A stretch of 51,189 nucleotides of DNA from an uncultured Lachnospiraceae bacterium (GTDB taxonomy: Bacteria > Bacillota > Clostridia > Lachnospirales > Lachnospiraceae), in the NCBI GenBank assembly GCA_910585635.1, contig CAJUFE010000032.1, positions 1 to 51,189 on the forward strand. The letters are read 5' to 3'. The notes beneath the pieces were generated by a model. That model did not search any database. It was not told the origin of the DNA and was given only the letters and a program-made list of their open reading frames with translations. The translations under genes were made by a program, and so were the position numbers. Of this stretch, positions 17,055 to 25,318 are shown piece after piece (position 1 is the stretch's first letter; the number at the start of each line of letters is the position of its first letter).

Positions 17055-18437
17055 TTACTGCATTTTGATCGTCGCTCCGCTCATCTTGATACTGTCGGCC
17101 AACTCCATCCTTGTATCACCTTGTGAAAAGCCGATCTTATTTGAAGCCGACATCTCCAGACTGGCGTTCGCACTGCTGATCTTGATATCTCCTGTTGCTT
17201 CTATGGTGATGGAAGCGTCACTGCTGATCTTGATCCCCTCTCGATCCGATAATCTTACGGACATCCCCTTATTATTGGTCACCAAGATCATCTCTGGCGT
17301 CAACCTGATCTCTTTTCCCACCTTGTTCCTCCATATCTTATGTGACGGGTCCACCCGGATCCCATGGCCCTGCTCTTCATGATATGCACTGGTCACATAT
17401 GCGTCCATTTCATCTTCGGTAGGAAAATACAGTCTTACCGCATCTCCGATCTCTGGCATGCAATACCAGCCGGCCCCATCCGGTGAGGAATAGACCGTAG
17501 AAAACGGGAACCAGCAGGTCCTGCCTTGACGATTCTCATCAACATCGATCGCCATCTTCACCTGCTCACCTTCCACCGCTTGTATACGGCCCAAAAGCGA
17601 TAGACCGGTCATCTCTCTGTTATAGGATCTCGGGATATCCAGGGCAGACCTTTTGATCAGATGATAGGTATGCCACAGTTCACTCCCATCCAATGAAGTC
17701 TCCAGCTTCCCCACACAGTATTCCTGCCCATTGAAAGAAACCGTATCTCCTAAGAAATAGATATCTCTGCTCCTGACGATATACGATAGACCAGATAACG
17801 GATACTGCCCATTTTCATCCAGATGACTCCCGTCAGACCGACTTATCATATAGTTTTTTGTATCCAGCTTTCCCTTTACTTGTTTTTGCGGGAGCCCGAA
17901 AAAGAACTTTTCTCCTGGTATATAACTAGCCGGCACCAGGACCGTATGTAAGCTGCTGGCGACACGTTTTAAAAATCTCCAATCGGATTCTCCGTATTGC
18001 ATCAGAAATCCCGGTATCTCCGTATCCTTTCCCTCTGTCATGATCATCCCGGGCTGGCTATACCCTTCTTGACAGCAGTCGGCCACTTCTTTATATGTAT
18101 AGCCTGACTTTTGGAAGCTCCTTTTATGCTTATCTTGGTCCATCAGCCATGTCCCCGTATAGAGGAGCAGCTCCATCCTGCTGCCATCGATACCGGGCTG
18201 TATGCTAAATCCTTTAAGGACCCCATAGAACAGTGGTCTTTCATCCTCTTCCTCATCACATACGGTGATCCGGACCCATGTCTCATCCATCGCCTTTTGG
18301 AGATAACTATCCCGTTTACTTTCCGGGATCACTCCAGATAACCGGACATATCCATGTTCATTTATCTGAAAAACCCCATTATATGACAAGATCAAGATCT
18401 CATCAAATGGCTCTACCTTTATCCTGACTGCTTTCAT
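17055..18437 (-). CDS. VgrG-type spike protein (first of two, core)
   Basis: A 460-residue protein with GGGAGGAAAGG before the ATG. The hub region includes YNGVFQINEHGYVRLSGVIPE, LYTGTWLMDQDKHKRSFQ, the spike motif ESDWRFLKRVASSLHTVLVP and IYFLGDTVSFNG. The OB domain runs from LSLLGRIQAVEGEQVKMAIDV through CMPEIGDAVRLYFPTEDE to YVTSAYHE. The C-terminus is a repetitive beta-helix needle (VRLSDREGIKISSDASITIEATGDIKISSANASLEMSASNKIGF in outline). It follows the two baseplate candidates and precedes the second spike. Two different VgrG-type proteins in tandem might form hetero-trimers or alternative tips. Confidence 0.87.
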   Translation of the reverse strand: MKAVRIKVEPFDEILILSYNGVFQINEHGYVRLSGVIPESKRDSYLQKAMDETWVRITVCDEEEDERPLFYGVLKGFSIQPGIDGSRMELLLYTGTWLMDQDKHKRSFQKSGYTYKEVADCCQEGYSQPGMIMTEGKDTEIPGFLMQYGESDWRFLKRVASSLHTVLVPASYIPGEKFFFGLPQKQVKGKLDTKNYMISRSDGSHLDENGQYPLSGLSYIVRSRDIYFLGDTVSFNGQEYCVGKLETSLDGSELWHTYHLIKRSALDIPRSYNREMTGLSLLGRIQAVEGEQVKMAIDVDENRQGRTCWFPFSTVYSSPDGAGWYCMPEIGDAVRLYFPTEDEMDAYVTSAYHEEQGHGIRVDPSHKIWRNKVGKEIRLTPEMILVTNNKGMSVRLSDREGIKISSDASITIEATGDIKISSANASLEMSASNKIGFSQGDTRMELADSIKMSGATIKMQ

Positions 18438-18463
18438 CCTTTCCTCCCTGTCATATACATCCC

Positions 18464-19156
18464 TTAAAACAGTACCACCTCATCCACCACCATAGTCTCC
18501 TCCACCCCGATGATCCCAAAATGATGCTCCCAGAACAGATACACCTGATGATCGATCGGCAGGAACATATCCTGCAAAAAGACCAGCCTTTCCCTCTCCC
18601 CGTCAGTCTCCTTTTCCCCTACATAGATCAAGATCTGCCGTGCTGCCTCGTTGCTGACATACACAAAGGAGTCCGGGTACATGCAGCGCATGACCTCCTT
18701 AAAGAGATATAGGGAGCTGCCGCACTGGTACAGCTTCCGTATCAGCCGGAGCAGCTGCCGCAGCTTTTCCTTCGCAAACCCCCGCACCGCATGGGCGGCG
18801 GAGCTGCCGCATACCCCCTCCAGCAGGTCCGAGAGGAGGAAGCGCAGGATATATTCCTGTCTGGAAAGGCCCTGGCGCAGATCCTGCTGGACCGTATATT
18901 GCATGAAGACATCGAAGAAGATCCCCCTTGTCTGCTCAAGCCCCGTAAGGTCCTGGTCGAACAGTGCCGCGAGTTCTCTGGCGAACCGATAGAGCGGGTT
19001 CACCTCTACCTTCCTCCCCTGGACCTCCTGGGCGTTCAGGTCCTCTAAGACCACCTCTGTGTAAGGGCTCCCATCCCTTACCGGCGTATAGCGCAGCGTT
19101 TCTCTGCAGATCCCCATCCGGTCCGCGGACAGGGCCGCCTCCCATGCATAGTTCAT
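18464..19156 (-). CDS. Baseplate candidate (wedge/tail-protein-I or TssG position)
   Basis: A 230-residue protein. I chose the ATG at 19156 because it overlaps the upstream stop as ATGA and has GGGGGTGAT just before it. A start further upstream would cut deep into the neighbour. It is helical and Leu/Arg-rich in the middle (FAKEKLRQLLRLIRKLYQCGSSLYLFKEVM). It ends with FLPIDHQVYLFWEHHFGIIGVEETMVVDEVVLF in outline, which recalls the C-termini of P2 gpI-type tail proteins. The gene lies between the other baseplate candidate and the spike, as wedge genes do in phage tails and CIS. Assignment is by context and weak similarity. Confidence 0.6.
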   Translation of the reverse strand: MNYAWEAALSADRMGICRETLRYTPVRDGSPYTEVVLEDLNAQEVQGRKVEVNPLYRFARELAALFDQDLTGLEQTRGIFFDVFMQYTVQQDLRQGLSRQEYILRFLLSDLLEGVCGSSAAHAVRGFAKEKLRQLLRLIRKLYQCGSSLYLFKEVMRCMYPDSFVYVSNEAARQILIYVGEKETDGERERLVFLQDMFLPIDHQVYLFWEHHFGIIGVEETMVVDEVVLF

Positions 19157-20514
19157 AGGATCACCCCCACACATCGGTATCCGCTGATCTCCAGCTGGAT
19201 CTGGGAGATGACAAAACGCACCATACTGTCGTTCAGGTGATAGCCCGGCGCCTTTTCCCTAAACTGCAGCACCAATATCCTCCGGCTCTCCATGGGGAAC
19301 AGCTCGTCCGCCACGAACCAGTCCATCCCCCCATCGATCACCGGCGCTGCCTCCCGGGCCAGGACTCCCTCCATGCTCTCGCCGATCTCATATCCCACTA
19401 CTTCTATGTAGTCGCCGATATCCAACTCCATGATCCTGCGGAACAGGTCGCTCTTTGTCATCAGCCTGCTGTGGCAGCTCTCCGCATAGCGCCGGATGAA
19501 GGAGTCCTTTTTATGGTTCGTCAGCAAGGGACTGTCGTAGTCCAGAGAGCGTACAGTGGGCTTTTGGACGATCCTGGCGGCTCTCCACCCCTCGAAGGTC
19601 TCCCTCTCGGACTTGATGACGATCTTCCCTTCCTCGTGCCGGATCTCCAGGATATCCTCATTGGACTGGATCAGGTAGCCGTCCCCTTCCGCCATCCCCT
19701 CCAGGGAAAAGCTGTGCTCATAATACTTGCCATCGGTGCATGGGAGCATAAAATCCATGCCGTCAAAGGTCATCCACTGGATGTTCCAGAGGGGGAGGAT
19801 ATCGGTGCGGACCTCCTTTTCAAAATCCCCGTATTGGATAGTGGCATCGCTAAGATCGGGAAGGCCCACACGATCCGCACCCTCATGAGATGTATCTGGA
19901 TGACTGGCTCCCAGTCCAGTCGCGTCTATATCCGCATAGACATCATAGAAGCGGTCCAGATAAGCCGTGTTGATCGTCTCCCAGGGGATATGGTTGTCCT
20001 GAAAGATCCGGTACAGCTCCTCCACCGCATCCCTGTACCGCCTAGCCGGGCGGATATGGAACACCGTTCCCTCCTGTCCCAACAGGCCGGTAAAGCTAGA
20101 GATAGTCCGAAACTCCCTCTGCCGCCCTTCCCCCGCCTCCAGGAAGACCGTCCCCAGGAAGAGCTGTCCCTGCTCTGCCATGAGCTTACGCTGCTCTTTC
20201 CTGTCTAAGTCAGCGGCAATGACCGGGAACAAGGTATCATTAGTAGGGTCATAGCACTCCCGCCCCACGATGGTCGTCACGATCCCATATTGGCTGGTAT
20301 CGATCTCCACCTCCTCATAGATCCTCCGTTCCAGGGCCTTATATCTCTGCTCCATGGACCGGATCGCCTTGCCCAGCCCCTCCACCAGGACGGTCTTCGC
20401 CAGCCTGCGCTCCCCAAGATCTTCGATCTCCCTCAACCGCTCTTCTATATACCGGTCAAAGTCAAAGGGATATTCCTGGATGGCGGAAAGGTTCTCCTCG
20501 TGCCAGTTTCCCAT
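19153..20514 (-). CDS. Baseplate candidate (TssF/gpJ-like position)
   Basis: A 453-residue soluble protein with GAGGAGGG before its ATG. The N-terminus is helical and charged (DFDRYIEERLREIEDLGERRLAKTVL, MEQRYKALERRIYEEVE). It is followed by a long mixed domain with CYDPTNDTLFPVIAADLDRKE and a C-terminal part with LNDSMVRFVISQIQLEISGY. No family is firmly recognised. Its order (after sheath, tube and regulatory genes, directly before the second baseplate candidate and the spikes, with a 4-bp overlap) and the size fit a baseplate wedge subunit. A non-structural role cannot be excluded. Confidence 0.6.
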   Translation of the reverse strand: MGNWHEENLSAIQEYPFDFDRYIEERLREIEDLGERRLAKTVLVEGLGKAIRSMEQRYKALERRIYEEVEIDTSQYGIVTTIVGRECYDPTNDTLFPVIAADLDRKEQRKLMAEQGQLFLGTVFLEAGEGRQREFRTISSFTGLLGQEGTVFHIRPARRYRDAVEELYRIFQDNHIPWETINTAYLDRFYDVYADIDATGLGASHPDTSHEGADRVGLPDLSDATIQYGDFEKEVRTDILPLWNIQWMTFDGMDFMLPCTDGKYYEHSFSLEGMAEGDGYLIQSNEDILEIRHEEGKIVIKSERETFEGWRAARIVQKPTVRSLDYDSPLLTNHKKDSFIRRYAESCHSRLMTKSDLFRRIMELDIGDYIEVVGYEIGESMEGVLAREAAPVIDGGMDWFVADELFPMESRRILVLQFREKAPGYHLNDSMVRFVISQIQLEISGYRCVGVIL

Positions 20515-20541
20515 GCTGTTCCCTCCTCACCTGGTATTGTT

Positions 20542-20584
20542 TGATCGTAACCGTTCAGACACCCTGGACTGTTACGTTCGATCA
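20542..20584 (-). other. Imperfect hairpin in 104-bp spacer inside the CIS operon
   Basis: TGATCG at 20542-20547 pairs with CGATCA at 20579-20584, and TAAC with GTTA plus CAG with CTG continue the stem inside. There is no T tract after it on the minus strand, so it is not a standard terminator. It may be an RNA-processing or stability element between the TPR phosphatase-like gene and the baseplate genes. Nothing else is visible in the spacer. Confidence 0.45.
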
Positions 20585-20618
20585 TATCTGAAATACTTTT
20601 CGATGATCATTTTCAATA

Positions 20619-22625
20619 TTATGCCTGACCGGGATATCCCGGCCCATACTCCACACCAGGCCCAGCTCCCCCTGCCCCTTCCGGGGTCCCTGCGCCCGCG
20701 CTCCCGCTCTGCCCTCCCCCGCCGTCTCTGCTTTCTCCAGTCCCGTTCCTCTTTTCGCCGGTCCCGCTCACTCCTGCTCCACCGGTCCCATCTACTCCCA
20801 CTCCACCACTCTGCTCTCCTCCTGCATCCTCTTCTCCCCCCTGTGCTTCCCCTGCCTTCTCCTCTTCCGCCTTTTCCTGCTCGATCGTCGTGTCCAGCAC
20901 CTCGATCAGCCCGTCGATCTCGGCTACCTGATCGTCCAGCTTCAGCTCTTTATACAGCTTCTTCGCCAGCAGGTACTGCTTCCTGGCCTCCAGTTTATCG
21001 CCGGTCCGCTCCTCCTGGCGGCCTGCTGCCACATAAGCCTCCGCCTGCCGCTCCTTCTGCCCATCCTCCTCTGCCTTCTGGCTGCTGGAGGCGATCTTCG
21101 TCCTGATCAGCTCCCCATGGACCTCGTCCCCCAGCTGCTGATATTTCTCCAGCGCCATGGCATAGTAGACCTTGGCCCCTTCATAGTCGCCTTCCGCAAA
21201 GGCCTTGTCCCCCTCTGCCGTCATCTGAGCGGCCCCGGTCTCGCTGGAGGCCTTCTCCTTAGCCTCCTGGGTGTCCGCCTCCTGAGCCTTGCTGCGGCTC
21301 TCATACAAGGCATCCAGGGCATCCAGGGCGTCCTGCCTCCCCTCTTCATAGTAGACCCTGGTGGCCAGGCTCTTGGCCTGGAGGTATTTCTCCTCTGCCC
21401 GGTCATAGTCTCCCTGAGCCGCCAGGGTATCGCCTAATTGGAGATAGTCGGAGACGGACTGATAGTCCACGATCACGGCCAGCTTCTTATCGATATAGGG
21501 ATCGGCGATGCGGTCTGCATAGCGGGAGCGCTCCTTGGCGGTCACGTAGGCTGACTGCGCCTCCCCGTAGTCCCCGCTGTCAAAGCGGTCCTCTGCCGCG
21601 TTGATCGCCTCGATCAGCTTTTGATAGGCCGAGATGTCCCGGATCTGCTTTTTCAGCTTCAGCTTTTCCGCCAGGGCCAGCGCTTCTGTACATTCTTCTC
21701 CGGCCCGGATGAAGTTCCCGTCCTGGATGTATTCGATGGTATCCGCGTACCGGCGCTCCAGCTCCTCCATCTGCTCCCGCCGCTTCCATGACAGGATACA
21801 TAAGACCAGGACGATCCCCAAGAGCAGGATGAGGAGGGTCACACTGGCGGTCATGATCTTCCTGATCCGCCGCTTCCGTTCCGGATCCAGGAACACCTTA
21901 TCCACAAAAACAACCGCAAAGGAGTAGTTCTCCAGCTTTCGCGGTTGTTTGGATAAAAGCAGATCTTCTATATCATCCAGGCTCTTCTGGGGATCGTCCC
22001 TGGCCTCGGAGAACACATCGTCCAGCTCGCCGCTATCCAGGTTCTCCCAGATCCCCCGTGTGTATAGGGCCAGGATATCCCCATCCTCCAGGCGGAGCTT
22101 CTTTGAGACTACCGGGTGGAAGCCCTTCCCCTGCCCCAGATAAGCATACAGGTTATTGCGCTGTTCATGTCTGGACAGGGTGTCCTCGGGGAGCCGCTCC
22201 TCCCTCACCATATCGGTCCCCAGGGACATATCGCGGGTCTGCTCCCGCAGCATGCCGTTCCGGTACAGGCGGAGCCTGGTATTTCCCGCATAGCCGTAGC
22301 GGAGCTTCCGGTAATCCGTCACCACCACGGTGACCGACGCTTTTAGCCGCTGCCGGCTGTCCGCCTTCGCAAGCGCCCGGTCTGCGGCCTTCAAGTAGGA
22401 AGCCACCGCGCCCTTTGCGATCGACGGATGCTCCTGGAAGGCCAGGATGATGGTCTGGGTGGCCAGCCGGGCGCTCTCCGCGTCTGGCAGATCATTGGCT
22501 CCGTCCGCTATGACATAGCAGGCATACCGGTCCAGCTCCACATAGGCAAAATAGTCATTGTTCTCCAGCTTGGAACCGGCTTCTGAAAGAAAAGCGGTCT
22601 TAAATGTGCTGTTCTGTTTCCTCAT
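20619..22625 (-). CDS. Degenerate PP2C domain, one TM segment, TPR-like tail (pseudophosphatase)
   Basis: A 668-residue protein. Residues 1-245 are a PP2C fold: NNDYF (D24), VIADGAND (D41) and LEDGDILALYTRGIWENLD. The metal-binding Asp of the usual SDG motif is replaced by Arg190, and that of the final DN motif by Glu (LENYSFAVVFV, E232). Two of the usual metal ligands are therefore lost and catalysis is doubtful. Residues 258-280 are a membrane helix. After it come about 300 residues of TPR-like helical repeats (EKYLQAKSLA, AQSAYVTAKERS, AKVYYAMALEKYQQ), then a Gly-rich low-complexity tail from about residue 590. If the PP2C is cytoplasmic, the TPR part lies outside the membrane. It may be a phospho-sensing anchor for the injection machine. 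Confidence 0.85.
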   Translation of the reverse strand: MRKQNSTFKTAFLSEAGSKLENNDYFAYVELDRYACYVIADGANDLPDAESARLATQTIILAFQEHPSIAKGAVASYLKAADRALAKADSRQRLKASVTVVVTDYRKLRYGYAGNTRLRLYRNGMLREQTRDMSLGTDMVREERLPEDTLSRHEQRNNLYAYLGQGKGFHPVVSKKLRLEDGDILALYTRGIWENLDSGELDDVFSEARDDPQKSLDDIEDLLLSKQPRKLENYSFAVVFVDKVFLDPERKRRIRKIMTASVTLLILLLGIVLVLCILSWKRREQMEELERRYADTIEYIQDGNFIRAGEECTEALALAEKLKLKKQIRDISAYQKLIEAINAAEDRFDSGDYGEAQSAYVTAKERSRYADRIADPYIDKKLAVIVDYQSVSDYLQLGDTLAAQGDYDRAEEKYLQAKSLATRVYYEEGRQDALDALDALYESRSKAQEADTQEAKEKASSETGAAQMTAEGDKAFAEGDYEGAKVYYAMALEKYQQLGDEVHGELIRTKIASSSQKAEEDGQKERQAEAYVAAGRQEERTGDKLEARKQYLLAKKLYKELKLDDQVAEIDGLIEVLDTTIEQEKAEEEKAGEAQGGEEDAGGEQSGGVGVDGTGGAGVSGTGEKRNGTGESRDGGGGQSGSAGAGTPEGAGGAGPGVEYGPGYPGQA

Positions 22626-22676
22626 CGGTCCTTTCCCTCCACTGCTGATCCGCCCTCACGCGGGCCTGCCATCTCC

Positions 22677-22705
22677 CCTGACCGCTGTGCTCTTCGGCGG
22701 TCAGG
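22677..22705 (-). other. Perfect 9-bp hairpin at the PP2C stop codon
   Basis: CCTGACCGC (22677-22685) and GCGGTCAGG (22697-22705) form a perfect stem with an 11-nt loop. It overlaps the stop of the active PP2C gene and lies in the 75-bp spacer before the pseudo-PP2C gene. It lacks a T tract, so it is more likely a stability or translation element than a terminator. Confidence 0.5.
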
Positions 22706-23543
22706 AGACCTGACAGATCACGATCGATGCATTGTCCTTCTCCTCTTCCTGGCTCTGGTTGACCAGCTCGATCATCTGGAACGCCTTTTCCTGACAGCTC
22801 CCGGTCCCTGCCAGGCAGTCCTCCAGATCCTTCCATCTGGCCACCTCATATAGGCCGTCGCTCATGAGCACCACATATTCCCCGCCATACAGGGTGATGG
22901 GCGCGTCGAAGAACTCGATCTGGCGGAACCCGTCCTGTCCCACCACATTATACAGGCGGTGCTGGTCCAGGAGTGAGACCGCTTCCTGCCGGGTCAGCTT
23001 CCCCTCTTCATACCGCTGCCGGGCCAGGACCCCGATGGTGTGGCCGGAGGTGACCGGTACCAGCTCCCGGTCCCGATAGACCGCCACCTTCACATTTCCC
23101 ACCACCGCATAGTAGAGCTTCCGGTCCTTGACCATCACGGCGGCCACGGATGCGCAGCCCTGCCCCTCATCCAGCTGCTCCAGGATCTGCCGGTTGGCCC
23201 CGTGGAATGCTCTGCGCAGGAAATACTGGGGGTTATAGAAGGCGTTCCGGTCTTCAAAGATCTCCTGGAACACCTGCACCGCGGTCCGGGCGGCGATCTT
23301 CCCGCCAAAATGCTTCCCCATCCCATCGGCCAGGACCGCTAAGGTCCCATCCTCTGTCTCGGTGACCCCATACTCGTCCTCCTGGACCTCCCGGTCCCCG
23401 ATCGTCTTCGACGCTCCAAAGGAGCACCAGCCCGCATCCCGCCGCCCTCTCCCGCCGGGAGGCAGCGCCAGCAAAAGCCGCAGGGTCAGCAATACTGTTC
23501 CAACGATGATCAACAGGGTGATCGCATTCTCAGGGATCGTCAT
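22701..23543 (-). CDS. Membrane-anchored PP2C Ser/Thr phosphatase
   Basis: A 280-residue protein with one N-terminal membrane helix (residues 7-27) and a complete PP2C domain. The metal-site motifs are all present: VQEDEYG (D56), VLADGMGKHFGG (D73), YVVLMSDGLYEV and KDNASIVIC. It should remove phosphate from Ser/Thr of proteins at the inner face of the membrane. The start overlaps the FHA gene before it by 14 bp and has GGGAGGAGAGCC upstream. In type VI systems a PP2C (PppA) opposes a kinase (PpkA) that acts through an FHA protein (Fha1). The same logic is suggested here, but no kinase gene is seen in the window. Confidence 0.92.
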   Translation of the reverse strand: MTIPENAITLLIIVGTVLLTLRLLLALPPGGRGRRDAGWCSFGASKTIGDREVQEDEYGVTETEDGTLAVLADGMGKHFGGKIAARTAVQVFQEIFEDRNAFYNPQYFLRRAFHGANRQILEQLDEGQGCASVAAVMVKDRKLYYAVVGNVKVAVYRDRELVPVTSGHTIGVLARQRYEEGKLTRQEAVSLLDQHRLYNVVGQDGFRQIEFFDAPITLYGGEYVVLMSDGLYEVARWKDLEDCLAGTGSCQEKAFQMIELVNQSQEEEKDNASIVICQVS

Positions 23544-24048
23544 GGCTCTCCTCCCACATAAAATTGTCGCCGCAGAAGGGGACGAACACGAACCGGCTCT
23601 CTCCCATCTCGATCAGGTCAAAGGCGCTCAGCACGGTGGGGGTATAGACGGCTCCGTCATTGTGATAGACCAGGCCATTGCTGTCCCCCGGGAGGAGCAC
23701 GGTCTCCCTTTTTTTCGGGTCGAAGACGATGACCCCATGGTTCCGCCTGGAGATCTTATCATCCCCCAGGATCTGGATATCCATGTCGTCCGCCCGGCCG
23801 ATGAAGTTCTTCCCGTTCCGGATCTTATAGTCCTTCCCCTGGCGCGGCCCGGAGATGCAGACGATCCATCCGCATACCGGGGAGGTCTCCTGGGCGAACA
23901 GCAGCTCTTCGATCTCCTCCCCGCTCCGCTCCCTCACCTCCTGCTTCTCCTTTGTCGCCGTCTCGATATTGCAGTATGGACACACGGTCCCATATCGCCT
24001 GGCTGAAAATAGATGCCCGTTCTGGCATCGGATCAGATTCCCACTCAT
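23530..24048 (-). CDS. Zinc-ribbon plus FHA domain protein
   Basis: A 172-residue protein with AAGGAGC before its ATG. Residues 8-26 hold a zinc-ribbon-like CQNGH...CPYC pair. The FHA domain covers about residues 58-162 (FIGRADDMDIQI, DDKISRRNHGVIVF, PGDSNGLVYHNDG, LIEMGESRFVFVPF) with the Arg, Ser and Asn/His positions of a phosphothreonine-binding site. It is cytoplasmic, with no membrane segment. It is translated with the PP2C gene (14-bp overlap). The likely role is to read a phosphothreonine on a machine component, as Fha1 does in type VI secretion. Confidence 0.88.
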   Translation of the reverse strand: MSGNLIRCQNGHLFSARRYGTVCPYCNIETATKEKQEVRERSGEEIEELLFAQETSPVCGWIVCISGPRQGKDYKIRNGKNFIGRADDMDIQILGDDKISRRNHGVIVFDPKKRETVLLPGDSNGLVYHNDGAVYTPTVLSAFDLIEMGESRFVFVPFCGDNFMWEESHDDP

Positions 24049-24109
24049 GCTCCTTGGCTCCTTTTCTTTTTATCTCTTGAAATACCTGGTGCGCTTTCCT
24101 GCAAGATAC

Positions 24110-24156
24110 GCCTCTGATACAGCGTTTTTGTATATGGAGGGATGCCCCATCTTGCA
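24110..24156 (-). other. Stem-loop in 115-bp spacer between two FHA genes
   Basis: TGCAAGAT (24110-24117) and ATCTTGCA (24149-24156) pair perfectly, with a smaller ATAC/GTAT stem inside. There is no T tract. It is probably a transcript-structure element in the operon. An overlapping open frame in the spacer has no ribosome binding site and looks spurious. Confidence 0.4.
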
Positions 24157-24163
24157 CTTTCCC

Positions 24164-24715
24164 CTACCGCAGGAGGAGACGATCCAGCCCCACATACAGG
24201 CAGTCGCCTTTCTCCAAAAGGCAGGGCGTGTCCGCCGAGAGCCGGTAGACCTTCCCTCCGCCTGCCTTTTTCAACCGGAGCCCGTTAGCGCTCCCCAGAT
24301 CCTCCACATACCATCCTCCGGCGGAAAAGTTCAGCACCGCATGCTCCCTATCCACCATGCTGGCGAAGGGGCTCTGGCTTAAGTCGATATCCACCTGGGC
24401 CTCCCGCACATCCCGCCCGATCACCGCCGAGGTCTTCCCGTAAAGCTCCCAGGCCATCAGCTCCGTATCCTCCTCACTCAAAAGGACCAGCTCGGTGATC
24501 GTCGCTTTCTTGGCCCCCTCTGCGGTCGGTCCGGTCCCTGTCCTCTGTCCTGTCTCCTTGTCGGTCCATGCCAGAAACAAAAAAACCAACGCCATAGCCG
24601 CCGACACGCCTAAGCAAAACAGGTGATAGCGCACCTGGTCTGGATAGGCCCAAGCTATTGCGAAGATCGCCAGACTGATACAGACTAACAGCAGATCTAA
24701 GAGCCTCTTGCTCAT
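24164..24715 (-). CDS. Two-TM FHA domain protein
   Basis: A 183-residue protein. I chose the ATG at 24715 (MSKRLLDLL) because it overlaps the J-protein stop as ATGA. Two membrane helices (about residues 4-22 and 30-48) are followed by a linker with TELVLLSEEDTELMAWEL and a C-terminal FHA domain: AVIGRDVREAQVDIDLS, ASMVDREHAVLNF, VEDLGSANGLRL, EKGDCLYVG. The canonical GR, S/REH and NG motifs are intact. It would hold a phosphothreonine-binding head at the cytoplasmic membrane face and could tether the injection apparatus there. Confidence 0.88.
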   Translation of the reverse strand: MSKRLLDLLLVCISLAIFAIAWAYPDQVRYHLFCLGVSAAMALVFLFLAWTDKETGQRTGTGPTAEGAKKATITELVLLSEEDTELMAWELYGKTSAVIGRDVREAQVDIDLSQSPFASMVDREHAVLNFSAGGWYVEDLGSANGLRLKKAGGGKVYRLSADTPCLLEKGDCLYVGLDRLLLR

Positions 24716-25185
24716 CTCTTCTTTTCCTTCCCTTCCCATTTGATCCCCATATATCGTTCAAACATCTCCGTCATATCGATCGGATCTGTCCTTGTCTTCC
24801 CTTTTGGATCCAGTTTTTCCTTGCGGACCTGCCCGCCCCTGGGCTGGAATCCGAAAAACTGTTCGAACTGCGCGGACATATCGTTAGGGTCAAAGCCTGC
24901 CCTGGCCTGCTTTTTCTCCTCCCTGTGACCGCTCTTTCCCTTCTTGCCTGGCGCTCCGGCCGTCTCCCTCTCTCTGGTTCTTTCCTGGTCATACGCCCTG
25001 CGCCTCTCCTTATCCCCCAGCACACGGTAAGCTTCTGTCACTTCCCTAAACCGTTTTTCCGCCTCCGGATCGTCCGGGTGCCCATCCGGGTGATACCGTT
25101 TCGCCAGACTGCGATACTGTCTTTTTATCTCTTCATCGGGAGCGTCCTCCCGGACTCCCAGTATACGATAATGATCGGTCCCCAT
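24712..25185 (-). CDS. J-domain (DnaJ-like) co-chaperone of the CIS locus
   Basis: A 157-residue protein. I chose the ATG at 25185 (GAGGAAG before it, and the J domain starts immediately: MGTDHYRILGV). A longer in-frame form would add 16 residues without a ribosome binding site. Residues 4-70 form the J domain with the HPD motif (KRYHPDGHPDD) that stimulates Hsp70. The rest is basic (GKKGKSGHREEKKQARAG) with short FxxFFGFQPRGG and FERYMGIKW segments, without DnaJ zinc fingers. It may direct DnaK to fold or disassemble sheath or tube parts. No dedicated ATPase of the ClpV type is seen nearby. Confidence 0.9.
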   Translation of the reverse strand: MGTDHYRILGVREDAPDEEIKRQYRSLAKRYHPDGHPDDPEAEKRFREVTEAYRVLGDKERRRAYDQERTRERETAGAPGKKGKSGHREEKKQARAGFDPNDMSAQFEQFFGFQPRGGQVRKEKLDPKGKTRTDPIDMTEMFERYMGIKWEGKEKKR

Positions 25186-25268
25186 CTTCCTCCTGCTCCT
25201 GTCTGTCGCCCCGCCGCTGTTCTGCTGCAACATGAGACCGCCTTTGACGCGGCTTTTTTGTATACAAA

Positions 25269-25313
25269 GACACAGGAGGCGCTCCCTGCCGCGGATGCGC
25301 CCCCTGCTCTGTC
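25269..25313 (-). terminator. Possible internal (leaky) terminator after sheath-tube genes
   Basis: On the minus strand GACA, AGGGGGCGC and their partners GCGCCTCCT and TGTC form a long GC-rich stem just after the tube gene at 25319. It is followed by TTTGTATAC. The T tract is short, so read-through is likely. It would lower expression of the downstream regulatory and baseplate genes relative to the sheath and tube, as stoichiometry requires. Confidence 0.5.
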
Positions 25314-25318
25314 TTGGC

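Noticed and set aside
19237..20208. Plus-strand frame of 323 codons opposite the baseplate candidate
   Set aside because: Antisense shadow of a GC-rich gene with no start signals.
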